A DNA stretch of 64,000 bases from Breviolum minutum Mf 1.05b.01 (GCA_000507305.1 DF239260.1:39656-103655), one strand, 5' to 3'; numbered from the stretch's first letter, positions 51,391-61,649 are shown. Numbers and translations are program-made. The notes: generated by a model from the sequence alone, not told the origin.

Positions 51391-51560
51391 ATAAGATCTA
51401 TGGGATTGTATATTTGCCTATATTTACCATAAAAATCAACCAAATTGATACATGGGATTGTAAAAAAATCCACCACATAGCATCCATATTGACCCATGGG
51501 CTTGTATAAAAATCAACCAAATTCAAACGTAGGTAAATCGGCCAGTCCCATTGGATCCTT
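51391..51560. repeat. Family G copy, G7, expanded
   Basis: AAGATCTATGGGATTG and CCCATTGGATCCTT as outer arms; GTATATTTGCCTATATTTAC and CGTAGGTAAATCGGCC inside; the centre ATAAAAATCAACCAAATT occurs twice. Confidence 0.6.
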
Positions 51561-51659
51561 CGTTGGTTTGTCAAACGTCCAACGTCCAACCAACCCCGAC
51601 TGAGCTGCCCCTGACCGCACGCCGCTGAGCGACCTGCACCCCAAGAGGCCAGGGTAGAT

Positions 51660-51891
51660 GTGGAAATCCGGTGATCAACTCACCAGTTGAGGGAGGTTGG
51701 TAGTTGAACATCCCATTTTTTTACACCCCCTGAAATTTAACATGGAAGTTTTGAAGTCAGAAGTCCCCGGAAAAGGAGATTCCGAACTTGGAAACCATCA
51801 TTTTTCAGGATCTATGTTCAATTTCGGGGGAGTACAAGGTTTTATACTTCCAAACGGTGGTTTTCTCGCCGGATTTCTGAACCATCAACAG
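51660..51891. repeat. Family B MITE B12 with nested H8
   Basis: GGAAATCCGGTGATCAACTC (degenerate left end) and GCCGGATTTCTGAACCATCAACAG plus TA at the right; split by H8. Confidence 0.6.
51725..51831 (-). repeat. Family H MITE, copy H8
   Basis: CCCCCTGAAATTTAACATGG left, TCTATGTTCAATTTCGGGGG right, TA on both sides; inserted in B12. Confidence 0.75.
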
Positions 51892-52079
51892 TATGTTTGA
51901 AAATGATGATTTTCCTTTTCCCCGATTGGTGGGATATATGATTGTTTCCTGAAGGGGACCTTGGCGAAATTAGGGCTCCAAATTCATTTCTGCTTCATCC
52001 CAACTAAATCTGCTTCATCTATGTCATCTATGTTGATATTTTTTCGTTTCAGAAAGGGTTTTGTTCTGCCCACTGCAAG

Positions 52080-52283
52080 TGCGGATCTTCAGTTCGGTAC
52101 ATGCCTGTGAACGCCCAAAAAAAACAAATAGGGCCTGTGAGTTTTAATAATTTAAGTTCAAATAAACCCTTGACATTGATGTGCAGCCCTCCACCCAAAA
52201 AAAAAACACAAGTGAACCTAGATCAACGCTCAACCGACAAGCAGTTGCAACCCTGGCTGCTGGTGGATTCCCACAGTGACTAG
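52080..52283 (+). CDS. Terminal exon, unrecognised gene
   Basis: Sixty-seven codons and TAG in phase 0 after acceptor GGTTTTGTTCTGCCCACTGCAAG. Reads CGSSVRYMPVNAQKKQIGPV, then SSNKPLTLMCSPPPKKKTQV and DKQLQPWLLVDSHSD. Could end the gene containing the 50964 exon; phase cannot be checked without the exons between. Confidence 0.5.
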   Translation, partial: CGSSVRYMPVNAQKKQIGPVSFNNLSSNKPLTLMCSPPPKKKTQVNLDQRSTDKQLQPWLLVDSHSD

Positions 52284-52679
52284 CGCCTCTTCCTCCACTG
52301 AGAGTTTAGGTGCCTGTGGTTTGGCCTCAGATGGAAATCCCAGGTACCTCTTTTTGCTGGTTATATATAATGTTGGTGCAACAGTAGACATATTTACATA
52401 CTACCCCGTTCCCTAGGGTAAATACAACAATATGTTGTAAATAGAAACCCAAAAAAAAAGATCACATCTTTTTGATAAATAGAAGATAGAAATAGCGTAT
52501 AAAATTCGTCAAATTGTTTCAATTGTCTGGAGGGTCAGAGTTGTTAGTAATGTTGCAGAAATCCTCGCAATGTCCCTTGCCACGATGTTGATCAAATTCG
52601 CACTTCGCCAAGTTTCAAAAGTCAACACAATCCACGTCCATGTCAGCTAAAAAGGTAAGTAATAGTGACTAAAAGACAA

Positions 52680-52699
52680 ATCATCATCATCATCATCAT
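52680..52699 (+). repeat. CAT microsatellite, short
   Basis: Six CAT/TCA units. Confidence 0.9.
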
Positions 52700-52982
52700 G
52701 AATGCCTTGTTCGGGGATATATACCTTTTTTACCTTCCAAGATCTTGACTACTACTGGGAAGGGGGGGACCACCCAAGTTATACTGTACGCCTTTCATAT
52801 AAAGGATCAGGCTGTCAACAGTTGATTTTCGCAGCCAGCATTAAAACATGGTGCATCCAAAGACCTTGAGACAGTAAAACACCCAACTTCAAGTTGTTCA
52901 CATGATTCAGTGCCTAGAAGCTTCTTTCGGATTTAAAAAAAACATAATTTTTTGGGGGGCGCAAAGTTTCTACATGGAACAT

Positions 52983-53099
52983 TTCATAAAGGCATGCCAA
53001 CTGGAAGGGAATGCCAACATCAAGATGAAAGTTGGCTCCACCGAATCCGAGGCAAGTTGCACCTTCTGCTTGAAAAGCCTTATAGATTTGCAAAGCGTA
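52983..53099 (+). CDS. Coding-like segment interrupted by H23 (left part)
   Basis: Plus frame FIKACQLEGNANIKMKVGST, then ESEASCTFCLKSLIDLQS, running into H23. Third positions are C/G-rich. The minus strand is also open (KQKVQLASDSVEPTFILMLA), so the strand is not certain. Confidence 0.4.
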
Positions 53100-53188
53100 C
53101 CCTCCAGGGGATTAACATATCCCACCTTGGGAAAAGGAAAATCATCTTCAAAATGCAACTTTGGGGGATATGTTAGTTCCCTGGAGGG
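53100..53188. repeat. Family H MITE, copy H23, inside an open frame
   Basis: CCCTCCAGGGGATTAACATA and TATGTTAGTTCCCTGGAGGG are near-perfect inverted ends, GTAC on both sides. Removing the element and one TAC joins two open plus frames. Confidence 0.9.
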
Positions 53189-53300
53189 TACATCTCTTCC
53201 CAAATGCATCACCAAACTATACAGGCGTGTGGAAACTTGAATTTCTTAAGCCCCATTTTTGGAAGGATGTCCTCGACGAAAACTTCACAAATCATACCTA
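53189..53300 (+). CDS. Coding-like segment interrupted by H23 (right part)
   Basis: With H23 and one TAC removed, the frame continues HLFPNASPNYTGVWKLEFLK, then PHFWKDVLDENFTNHTY and stop. It may alternatively start at acceptor CAAACTATACAG (53220). Confidence 0.4.
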
Positions 53301-53325
53301 CTAAAGTAAACATGTTTTGGGGTAA

Positions 53326-53435
53326 CCCCCTGGTGAACTAACATAGTAAATGGAATATATCCCCATCTGAAGATAGGAAATATATCATCTTCAATCCGGG
53401 TGCATTTTCCAGCCAGCTATGTTAGTTTACGGGAG
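53326..53435. repeat. Family H MITE, copy H9
   Basis: CCCCCTGGTGAACTAACATAG left, GCTATGTTAGTTTACGGGAG right; centre AGGAAATATATCATCTTCAA as in H10 and H11. Confidence 0.75.
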
Positions 53436-53584
53436 TGCAGGGATGGTTTTCATACTCCACGACCGTTTAGCTGGTGAGGTACCACCTTTCGGCATCCCTA
53501 CCACCTCCGTTGTCGGCGGTGCCTCGCATCGTGTTCAGGCATGAGATGGCATAGGATATCATGGTGTATGGCAGCGGGAAAAAG

Positions 53585-53635
53585 AAGAACAAGAACGAGA
53601 ACAAGAACAAGAACAAAAACAAGAACAAAAACAAG

Positions 53636-53697
<62 letters not shown>

Positions 53698-53700
53698 CCA
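53585..53700 (+). repeat. AAGAAC/CAA simple repeat
   Basis: AAGAACAAGAACAAAAAC-type hexamers pass into CAA trinucleotides. The long frames on both strands are repeat artefacts. Confidence 0.95.
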
Positions 53701-53779
53701 GCAACGCAACCAAGAAACAGTGAAACCTCTTCATATGAGATGCTTTCTTTTAAAATAACAACCGATTTCTACCCCTCAC

Positions 53780-53918
53780 CTGTGCTGCCAGAATGGACAT
53801 GGCTGGTGCAGGAGGCACAGCCACTTCCTTAGCGGCTCGCTTGGGCTCAGCGGCCACCAGCTGCTCTTGCCACCGCGCCGCAACGCCACGTTGCTTGGGC
53901 TTGGATGGTTGGAGTGGC
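53780..53918 (-). CDS. Exon, alanine/lysine-rich helix
   Basis: G, then 46 codons between acceptor CCTCTCAAATTCTAAG and consensus donor CAG/GTGAGGGG. Reads PLQPSKPKQRGVAARWQEQL, VAAEPKRAAKEVAVPPAPAM and SILAAQ. Very strong C/G third-position bias (about nine in ten over parts). No other frame here is as natural. Basic, probably helical, no domain recognised. An upstream stretch at 53960-54200 is open on both strands (minus: GSIEQTLIGGMIVLHPDCLL; plus: GIDGIAIPDFWKQMLPNHTR) and may hold the previous exon. Confidence 0.6.
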
Positions 53919-54255
53919 CTTAGAATTTGAGAGGTGCGAACCGTGATCCTCAAGTTCTATGGCAATGCATGGCATAGATGGCATTGCCATACCAGATTTT
54001 TGGAAACAAATGTTGCCAAACCATACAAGATTAGGAAGGAAAGTTGAATCCACAAAAAAAAATGATAGGGAAGTTGTAACTGACACACCACCAGTGTCTC
54101 TTTGTACCAGAATTCTCTCAGCCAGCAAGCCCTGTAACAAGCAGTCCGGGTGCAACACAATCATTCCACCAATCAAGGTTTGTTCAATGCTTCCAACCAT
54201 AAATCCGGTTACAATGATTATATTTCACCCTTGAAAAATAATATGGAACACTAAA

Positions 54256-54355
54256 CTAGTTGGTGGTTTCAACCCATCTGAAAATATGAGTCAAATTGGG
54301 AATCTTCCCCAAATAGAGATGAAAATTAAAACTCTTTGAAACCACCACCTACTAG
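54256..54355 (+). repeat. Family A element, copy A10
   Basis: CTAGTTGGTGGTTTC left, GAAACCACCACCTACTAG right. Its right flank is duplicated beside A11 (see 54341-54412). Confidence 0.85.
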
Positions 54356-54412
54356 ATGGCACATTTCCATACATTTTCCATGGAGTTTGGTTTATAGAAG
54401 CCCCATACTAAA
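54341..54412 (+). repeat. Duplicated flank, copy 1 (partner 62149-62220)
   Basis: From the element end through CATTTCCATACATTTTCCAT and TTTATAGAAGCCCCATACTA the two sites are identical. Confidence 0.85.
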
Positions 54413-54552
54413 TTTCCATCCATCGCGGTGGTTCAGAAACGGCGGCGGTTCTCACGGCGGGTCACCTCCAAAAAACTCTTTCCGAAACTGGGCTCCACCC
54501 GGGCGTTGGTAAGGTAGCTCCCTTCATCAAGTTTTGTGGAATGTCACCACCT

Positions 54553-54553
54553 C

Positions 54554-54604
<51 letters not shown>
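54553..54604 (+). repeat. CAA microsatellite
   Basis: About 17 CAA units. Confidence 0.95.
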
Positions 54605-54848
54605 GCCAATACAGGTCAGCTCGCCAAAAAAAGGGGATCCTTAACTGATTCTTGTTCATCCGGATTCCGATGGCTGAGAGTCACTCAAAACACCAAGGTC
54701 TCACCCAAAACACCATCCCTTTGCTGCCCGGATGACCCATTTCCAAGGCCGAATGCAACTTGAAGCCTCCAGCGGTCATTGGATCCAAGCTTGGGATCCA
54801 CCATTGGATTCTGTTGGATTCGAGGGTTGAATGTGGTAGGGTATACCC

Positions 54849-54962
54849 CTCCCTGAAACTAACATCAAATCGCCCCTGAAAAATCAACAGTTGGAAGATA
54901 CTGAAGATACATTTCCTTTTGGGAGGGACTATTTTCAGGTGCGAACTGTTAGTTTCAGGGAG
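54849..54962 (-). repeat. Family H MITE, copy H13
   Basis: CTCCCTGAAACTAACATC left, GCGAACTGTTAGTTTCAGGGAG right. Confidence 0.8.
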
Positions 54963-55129
54963 TGTGTATATATATGGTGTTAGGAAAAATGCTGTAGTTT
55001 TATTGAAATAAATATTTCCGGCTACCACATATCACCCCAGTGAAGCTATGAAACTGGAAGAAACCCGACGTTTTGAACGTCGGAAACTCTTGGACTTAAC
55101 TTATCTTGTCGAAAACGACTCCAGATATA

Positions 55130-55203
55130 CTGTTGATGGTTCAGAAATCCGGTAAACTCACCAGTTGAGGTTAGTAGTGGTGCAGGATTTCTTCCATCAA
55201 CAG
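55130..55203. repeat. Family B MITE, copy B9, minimal
   Basis: Only 74 bp: CTGTTGATGGTTCAGAAATC joined to GATTTCTTCCATCAACAG with TATA on both sides. Both end types in one element. Confidence 0.9.
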
Positions 55204-55621
55204 TATATTAAGGTAAGAGGTCTGTTGAAATTTTGTGTGCAAAGATGAACTCAAGTTCCGCCTTTTTTTTGCCACCGGTCACCTATCTGAGCAATGATGC
55301 TCGTCCATTTTGATGCATCTTTCCTCTTCATTAAAGGGATGAAGGTGGAGGGAGCCAATGGCCAAGGGATCATCATCCAAATCATCAAATATAAGCTATC
55401 ATGACCTACTTCTAATCTAATCACCTTCTTTGCCACAAGTGTACAGAAAAAGCATGCCCCAAATTGGAATTCTTCTCCAAAACTGGAAAACACCTGCGCA
55501 AGAAAGGGGAATTCCATATTTATGACACAAAAGATCGCAAAAGGGGGGTACCTTTCTTGACAGTGCTCCATCACCACAAAAAACGTGATGAATTCTGTTT
55601 CGCAATTTTGTTGGATCCCAC

Positions 55622-55732
55622 ATCCATCCCACAAAAGGGCGTCCAAGAAACGGCGGCAGGTGCGCACGGCGCGCTGCTCGTCAGAGAGGTGCAAATCTGG
55701 TCCACTGGACATGGAAGCGATTGAAGGCAAAC
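55622..55732 (-). CDS. Exon candidate, helix-rich
   Basis: GT, 36 codons, T between acceptor GTTGTGTGCTGGAAAG and donor T/GTGGGATCC. Reads LPSIASMSSGPDLHLSDEQR and AVRTCRRFLDALLWDG. Strong C/G third positions, but the plus strand is equally C/G-rich and open to a stop (GVQETAAGAHGALLVREVQI), so the strand is only favoured. Confidence 0.45.
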
Positions 55733-55919
55733 CTTTCCAGCACACAACGGTGGATTTTTAGGGAATGTGTTCATCTTAGAAGGGAAGGAGAATCTACAAA
55801 AGATTCTCTTGAAAATTACTGGAAACTGTTGATGTTTCTTCTTGGGGGGAAGGCAGAGAAGGGACAATTATACCGTAAAAACATAAAACATGTGACAGCC
55901 GAATTGGGTAATTAAAGGC

Positions 55920-56310
55920 AATGAGTTCTCCATCTAACTCTTTCACCTCGGGGGTCACTCCACCAGGGATGTGGCAATGACACCACCGAAAGCATCAATT
56001 TTTGAGGAAGGAGACTAGCGGCAACGACAAGTGTCAGTGTTGGGAAAGAGGTGGTGAGTTTCAAAATAAACTTATTATCAATATATAATGTATGGATGTG
56101 CCAAACAAAATTGGAAGTCTAAGCATTTCATCATGACTTCCTGAAGAGTTAACCCAATTTGCACTATAGATGTCAAGGTATCTGGGAATTGCGTAACAGG
56201 GCTGACATGTTCAAAGAAATCTTCCAAAAAATGGTGATGTCGCCTCGTTCAAACATGACACAAAAGACTGATTCACAAACAATCCAACATGGTTGACCTT
56301 GGTGTAAACC
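55920..56310. other. No gene seen
   Basis: Ordinary-composition DNA without exon or repeat signals. Confidence 0.35.
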
Positions 56311-56311
56311 T

Positions 56312-56671
56312 TTGAATTTCAAATCATTTGTATGCCACGCCTGTCTTTCCCTTCACCATGACATGGGTGAGGACAATACCTTTGTCCTGAGTCAAGGAGA
56401 GGGCGCAAACAAATTTCATCACCCATCTCTCTCTATAAGTGTTTTTGGGTCAACAACGATTCATCAATCTCCCAAATGGTTGAACTGTTTCCCTATCTTT
56501 GTGGATATTTCCCTACTAGAACTTACCAAAATTGGGGATTTTCAGTCGCGAAATCCATCGCCGGAACTACCCAGAGATTTCATCATACCTGGCTCCAAAT
56601 CAGTCAAAGAAGTTCAGAAATTCCTTCTGAGCATTGAAAGGTTCACTCAAATTTTACGATTCTACCCATAG
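56312..56671 (+). CDS. Open frame, weak coding candidate
   Basis: Plus frame of 119 codons with MGEDNTFVLSQGEGANKFHH and ELPRDFIIPGSKSVKEVQKF; the minus strand is not open. No splice evidence or family. Confidence 0.35.
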   Translation: MNFKSFVCHACLSLHHDMGEDNTFVLSQGEGANKFHHPSLSISVFGSTTIHQSPKWLNCFPIFVDISLLELTKIGDFQSRNPSPELPRDFIIPGSKSVKEVQKFLLSIERFTQILRFYP

Positions 56672-56679
56672 GACAAAGT

Positions 56680-57570
56680 GAAGGGTGGCCCTGTCAAACA
56701 ATAAGAATCAAACTTTTTTTTGATAAAGATGCAGAAGGGACTAAGGACCCTGGATCAAAACATCAAGGGATTTCATTAAAGGATTGTTTTGTCAATTAAC
56801 CATAAGAGGATGTTTTTTCATCCTCGCCTATCAGCCTGAGCATATGAAACTTATAACTTATAACTGTAAGGTTTCCCTTAGATGCCATGAGATTTATTTT
56901 CACTCGGAAAGTCCTAGCATGAATCAAGTCGGGGAAAAGTTCACGTATTTTGGAGGGTGTAAAAGTGTAAGCTACCCAAAATCGGAGTCAAGAAAATGTC
57001 CTGGGCGGCTCATCAGGCTGGTGGATAAATTTGGGCAAATGACTTGCGGCTACTCAAATATTTGCCATGTTTCTCAGCCCAACTATTTTTGAAAAAAAAC
57101 TATCTAGACCCCAGGATTTGTATATCGCAGCTCACCCCAAAAAAGATTGAAGATATTTGACGTAATTCCATTTCTCGGGGGAAAGCTTCAAAACCTCCAG
57201 CTTCTGAGTCCACCCCACTGCATCCTTAGCTTCCTGTGCACGTTCATGTAGCCTGAACGTCCGTCAAACAAAAACCCGCCACGTCTGAAACTACCCAGCT
57301 GCTTCTGCCGATTTAGGGCACCTTTTCTTGAGAAAATCAAAAAAAAACAAATGGAAAACTATGGCACCTTCAAGGACTGAAAGATTTTTTTTTGGAAAAA
57401 AATGGTGCTATTTGGCCACATCACAAGCGGACGCGCAGCACTCCCTGGCGATTCAACATTATGCCCCCAAAATGCCCAGGTATCTCCTGGTAAAATCAAA
57501 CATTTCCAAGATATTTCTTGTCCCATTCAAATTTTTGAGAGCGTGCATACATATATAAATACGAAACACT
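56680..57570. other. No supported gene
   Basis: Plus frames at 56784-57092 and 57328-57558 are open without splice support. Confidence 0.3.
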
Positions 57571-57581
57571 AGTGTATATTT

Positions 57582-57582
57582 A

Positions 57583-57632
<50 letters not shown>

Positions 57633-57674
57633 CCATCAGCATCATCATCCTCATCATCATCGTCATCGTCATCG

Positions 57675-57726
<52 letters not shown>
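57582..57726 (+). repeat. CAT/CGT trinucleotide repeat
   Basis: About 48 units of CAT with CGT, CAC and CAG interruptions; followed by TATATA-rich DNA to 57945. Confidence 0.95.
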
Positions 57727-58295
57727 ATACACAAATTGTGGCTCCAATGTGCTAGTTGAACTTTCAGGAGTGATCGCCATTACTTCAACCAACAGCTGTA
57801 AATCATAAATCTCCAAAATATCTCTCTCAGCAGGTTTGAATCTGGATATCTGAATGAAATAAATCATATGTATATATATATAATTTATATGCATATATTT
57901 TAATTTATAAGTATATATATAATTTATATATATTGTATATAAAAGATACTTCACCAAGCTGGATGTTTCGATGTTTTTTTTTGTGTGCATCTCGTTTTTC
58001 TTTCAAAAAAACACCTTTTTGGATGGACCAAAAATCCATCACCAACAGGCTCCCAGACGGCAAAAGTCGAGGGATCCTTGGGGGTGGAATGGAATGACAC
58101 GATTCGCTGATCTTCGGCCAAAGGTCGATATTTTCTCATGGCGAATTTCCGTGAAATTGGAAACTAAACTGGGTTGGTCAATGAAACTAAAAGACTTTTG
58201 TCAATATCCGTTTTGAATGGCTTTAATGGTGATTTAAATGAGAAAACATTCCCCAAATGGTGATTTAATGGTGATTTACCATGGTTAATTGATTT

Positions 58296-58410
58296 CTAGT
58301 TGGGTGGTTTTTCACCAACCCATCTGAAAAATATGCGCAAGTCAAAGTTGGATCATTTCCTAGATACGGATGAAAATAAAGGATATTTAAAAAACACGAC
58401 CCATTTTAGG
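58296..58410 (+). repeat. Family A element, degenerate copy A12
   Basis: CTAGTTGGGTGGTTTTTC left, AGTCAAAGTTGGATCATTTCC inside; right end decayed. Confidence 0.6.
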
Positions 58411-58507
58411 TTGCAATCTTTCCTATAATTCCTAAGCCTGAATTTTGATGGGTGGGATTCCTGTAGAATTTCACCACCCATTTGGGGGATTCTTCCCAAC
58501 CCGGCAG

Positions 58508-58633
58508 GAGGGTTGCCTCTGCTGCAAAGATCAACGGAAGCATCGGAAAAAAACAGGTGTCAAACACGATGACCGTCCAACCGAGCCAAGCACTTCTGGT
58601 GGATCAGACATCCTATTTGATCAAAAAATCCAG
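58508..58633 (+). CDS. Exon with a cysteine cluster, basic
   Basis: Exactly 42 codons, phase 0 at both ends, between acceptor GATTCTTCCCAACCCGGCAG and donor CAG/GTGAAATGAG. Reads EGCLCCKDQRKHRKKTGVKH and DDRPTEPSTSGGSDILFDQK. CLCC near the start and a basic patch could bind metal or nucleic acid, but no domain is recognised. Joins the next exon across a 51-nt intron. Confidence 0.6.
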
Positions 58634-58684
58634 GTGAAATGAGGGAAAAGTCCAGCTCAGAATTCTTTCGAGGGTTTTGTCCAG

Positions 58685-58920
58685 GTATCATATGATGAAC
58701 TCATGCAAGAACATACTTCACTGCTATTGGCTGTTACTGGTTACTATTGGTATCTACCCCAATCAAAGGCTGCAATCCCCCAAAAAAGATCCTGGGAGAA
58801 ACAACAAGTTCAACCAATTCCTATCAACGGCTCAACGGTAGAAAGTCTGGAAAGGACGCCTGTCATCAACGTTTTCTATTGCCCAGCTGCGGCAGATTTG
58901 CATCACGAGCAGCCCACATG
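58685..58920 (+). CDS. Exon following a 51-nt intron
   Basis: Starts phase 0 after acceptor CGAGGGTTTTGTCCAG and ends TG before donor GTAAGCGCC. Reads VSYDELMQEHTSLLLAVTGY, SKAAIPQKRSWEKQQVQPIP, VESLERTPVINVFYCPAAAD and LHHEQPT. Junction with the previous exon gives FDQKIQ followed by VSYDELMQEH. No family recognised. A second plus frame (from 58747) is also open. Confidence 0.55.
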
Positions 58921-59029
58921 GTAAGCGCCTGGCGCTCAGGTGGAAAATGTCAGCTCACGTGCTCCCAGAGTGTGAAAAAAGCCTGTCCAAATCATGGCAA
59001 AAAAATTAGAAGTTACAAGATGAAATCCA

Positions 59030-59640
59030 TGGGTTGAAAGGAAAAAGTGCCATTTCAACTGCATTCTACAGATTTTATTTCTGGATGGTTGGTATTTCAA
59101 CCCATTCCAGCTTTGCCATATATTTTCCGGAGTTTTTTGCAGGAGTGACATACCACAATTTTCAGGGCAAGAACTGCTTTGGAACGGTGCTATCTACCAT
59201 GACCCCCCAAAAAAAATAAGGATTCCATGTCTTGCCTGCAAAAAAAACTGTCAATCAATCCTGTATCAATCCTCAAGTCATGAGCATCCGTTCATCCGCC
59301 TTTTTAGGTGAAGTCATTGGTTTGAAGCTGTTAAGGCTGAGGTATGTATTTAGTGTACCGATAGTGTATACATGTATCATATATGTGTAGATATGTACTA
59401 TGGCATACATATTGTATAGATATATGATGAATCTCTGCATTCCCCCAACCCACCCCCCAAAAAAAATATAAGGCAAGTTTGGGTGAGTCATAAATGTCGC
59501 ATCCCAAAAGGTGCTTGGTGCATGATAACCTTAAGAAACCCATAGTGGGATGAAATATCAATCGCCTCTATCTACATGTCTTTGGTATCTGCCACCAAAA
59601 AAAAACGGCAAAACAAGAGATGTTATACCACCTGCTTAAA
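59030..59640. other. No supported gene
   Basis: TATATGTG-rich DNA near 59350-59430; frames on both strands lack splice signals. Confidence 0.35.
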
Positions 59641-59656
59641 GGATTCGATGGCTACC

Positions 59657-59755
59657 CTCCCTGAAACTAACATAGCCCCTAAAAATGAATGGTTGGAATA
59701 CTACCTTCCTATTGGGGAGGCCTATTTTCAGGTGCGAACTGTTAGTTTCAGGGAG
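59657..59755 (-). repeat. Family H MITE, copy H14
   Basis: CTCCCTGAAACTAACATAGC left, GCGAACTGTTAGTTTCAGGGAG right; TA duplication two bases outside. Confidence 0.85.
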
Positions 59756-59894
59756 AGTAATTAGCCACTCTCCCATTAGATCGTCTTGGTTTGATCCTAC
59801 CGGCCCCACCGGGGACCCCACCTTCGTATGCATCAAAATGAGACGCACCTCGCAGTGAAGGGGAATAACGGTAAGATACGGTAAGGCTAAAGTA

Positions 59895-60008
59895 CTGGAC
59901 AAATGGTTCAGAACTCCGGCGATCACCAGTTGATATGGTCCTTTTTTTCCCATTTTTTATAGGGTTTTTCAAGAAGACCGTGTTGCAGGATTTCTGAACC
60001 ATCAACAG
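59895..60008. repeat. Family B MITE, copy B10
   Basis: CTGGACAAATGGTTCAGAAC left, GCAGGATTTCTGAACCATCAACAG right, TA on both sides. Confidence 0.75.
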
Positions 60009-60027
60009 TATCACTCACATCAATATA

Positions 60028-60147
60028 CACTCCCTAAAACTAATAGTAAAAGCCCCTGAAAATAGGCCTTTTGCCCCAAATGGACACTCGATACTCGTAT
60101 TCCAACCATCTATTTTTCAGGGGCAAGCTGTTAGTTTCATGAAAGGG
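60028..60147 (+). repeat. Family H MITE, copy H15
   Basis: CACTCCCTAAAACTAATAG left, GCTGTTAGTTTCATGAAAGGG right, TA on both sides. Only 19 bp from B10. Confidence 0.8.
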
Positions 60148-60589
60148 TAAATCACTAATAAAGCCATTTTGGAATAGCTTGCGGTGAAACGGTTTCCAAA
60201 ATGGCCAACCCCAAAAACAGTGGAAGCGTATGGAAACAGGAAACATATGGAAACTTGTGTATGCAAGTGTAAATATAAATGCATACATTTAGATACATAT
60301 ATCAAATATCATATATACAAATAGATATTTTTGTGCAAATGCTGATTTATACATCAATCTATATATAAGTTACATTCCCCAAAAAAAATCCTCCATTTCC
60401 CCAAAAAAAAACCCAAAAAAATCCCTACTGGCCCACAAAATGTAACTTCCGCCTACACTGCCAACAGACTGCCTTCCAAAAATGCCACAAACTAAGTCTC
60501 GAAAGTGTCCAGGGCCGATCTGAGTTCTCCCAGCAGTTTGCTTGCTTAACACCTCAGTCCAAAACAAATCCTGGGATAAAAAAAGTATA

Positions 60590-60705
60590 CTCCCTCAAAC
60601 TAACATGGGCAATGAAAATAGGCCTGAAATGCCCCAAAAGGAACCGAATCGTCTTGGAAGCCGTATTTTTCAAGGGCTATGCGGCTATGTGAGTGTTAGG
60701 GAGGG
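60590..60705 (+). repeat. Family H MITE, copy H16
   Basis: CTCCCTCAAACTAACATGGG left, GTGAGTGTTAGGGAGGG right, TA on both sides. Confidence 0.75.
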
Positions 60706-61238
60706 TAAGTCACCATGGGTTGGCAATCCGATGGAAATTTCTATAACCTTTCGAAGCGGCCAATGATCTCGCTATATAAGCTCGTTCTGTCATTGGACCA
60801 GGCGCGTGTGGCATGCACCTTTAATTTAAAAAACACCACAAACCAGGAAAAAAAAACGTGATGGGGGCTAAAGGTCACATGGTTCATGGACCATGCATTG
60901 CCATGCCTACATGGTATGGAACCCCAGAATGTGCCCCCTGAAAGCATTATCGATTAAGGTATTCATCATTGATGACCCTTTATCCGATAGCCACCAAGTT
61001 GAGGTCCCCGTGGCTGTAGTGTTGAAGACGCCATCCAATCGAAAGATCTGGCCGTTCCTGGCTGAAACTATGCAACTGTTTTCCTAAAAGTGCGTCACCT
61101 TCCCAACGGGAAATCCATGTCTTAGCCATGCTGGTCCAATCATTCATTGGTCAAACCTTGAGATGCCTTTAAGAGAAAAAAGGACGATGATATCGTATCA
61201 TTCTGTGTCTGTATCTCGTTTTGGTTTTTGTTTTGGGC

Positions 61239-61480
61239 GACGGTAGTGACAGTAGCGACGCTTACAGCCAAACACGCCTGGTGTTGGCGAACAAGAAGAC
61301 GTCCAGCACTCCTTTCAAGCCCACCCTGGTTCAGCGGCTAATGTCACCGGAAGAAAAGCAGTGCATCCAGAAGTGTTCTTCGTTCCAAGCATGCTTGGAC
61401 TTACTGCCCCAGTTTCTGAGAAAGACTCACTGGCCCATTACTCATTTTGGACCCCTTCTTGAAAATTGGACTCGATTAGG
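61239..61480 (+). CDS. Exon of an unrecognised gene
   Basis: Plus frame reading SDSSDAYSQTRLVLANKKTS, then KPTLVQRLMSPEEKQCIQKC and QACLDLLPQFLRKTHWPITH. C/G third positions are frequent, and the minus strand is closed, so the strand is firm. Likely acceptor near TTTTGTTTTGGGCGACGGTAG; end uncertain. Serine-rich start, then two helices. Confidence 0.55.
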
Positions 61481-61649
61481 ATATCATACCTACATTTATT
61501 ATTTCCTATTTGAGATGAAATTTGAACAAAATCATTGAAATCACTACCAATCGCTTGCCTTTCTGGAACGGACATGGAGTTGCCAAAAGCTCCGGAAAAA
61601 TCCAACCATTCCAAAGACGTTCAACTGTCTAAGCCAAATCATCCTTTCT

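Noticed and set aside
53467-53758. Poly-asparagine, threonine and leucine frames
   Set aside because: They come from the CAA repeat.
57572-57990. Isoleucine- and methionine-rich frames of 78 and 136 codons
   Set aside because: They come from the CAT repeat.
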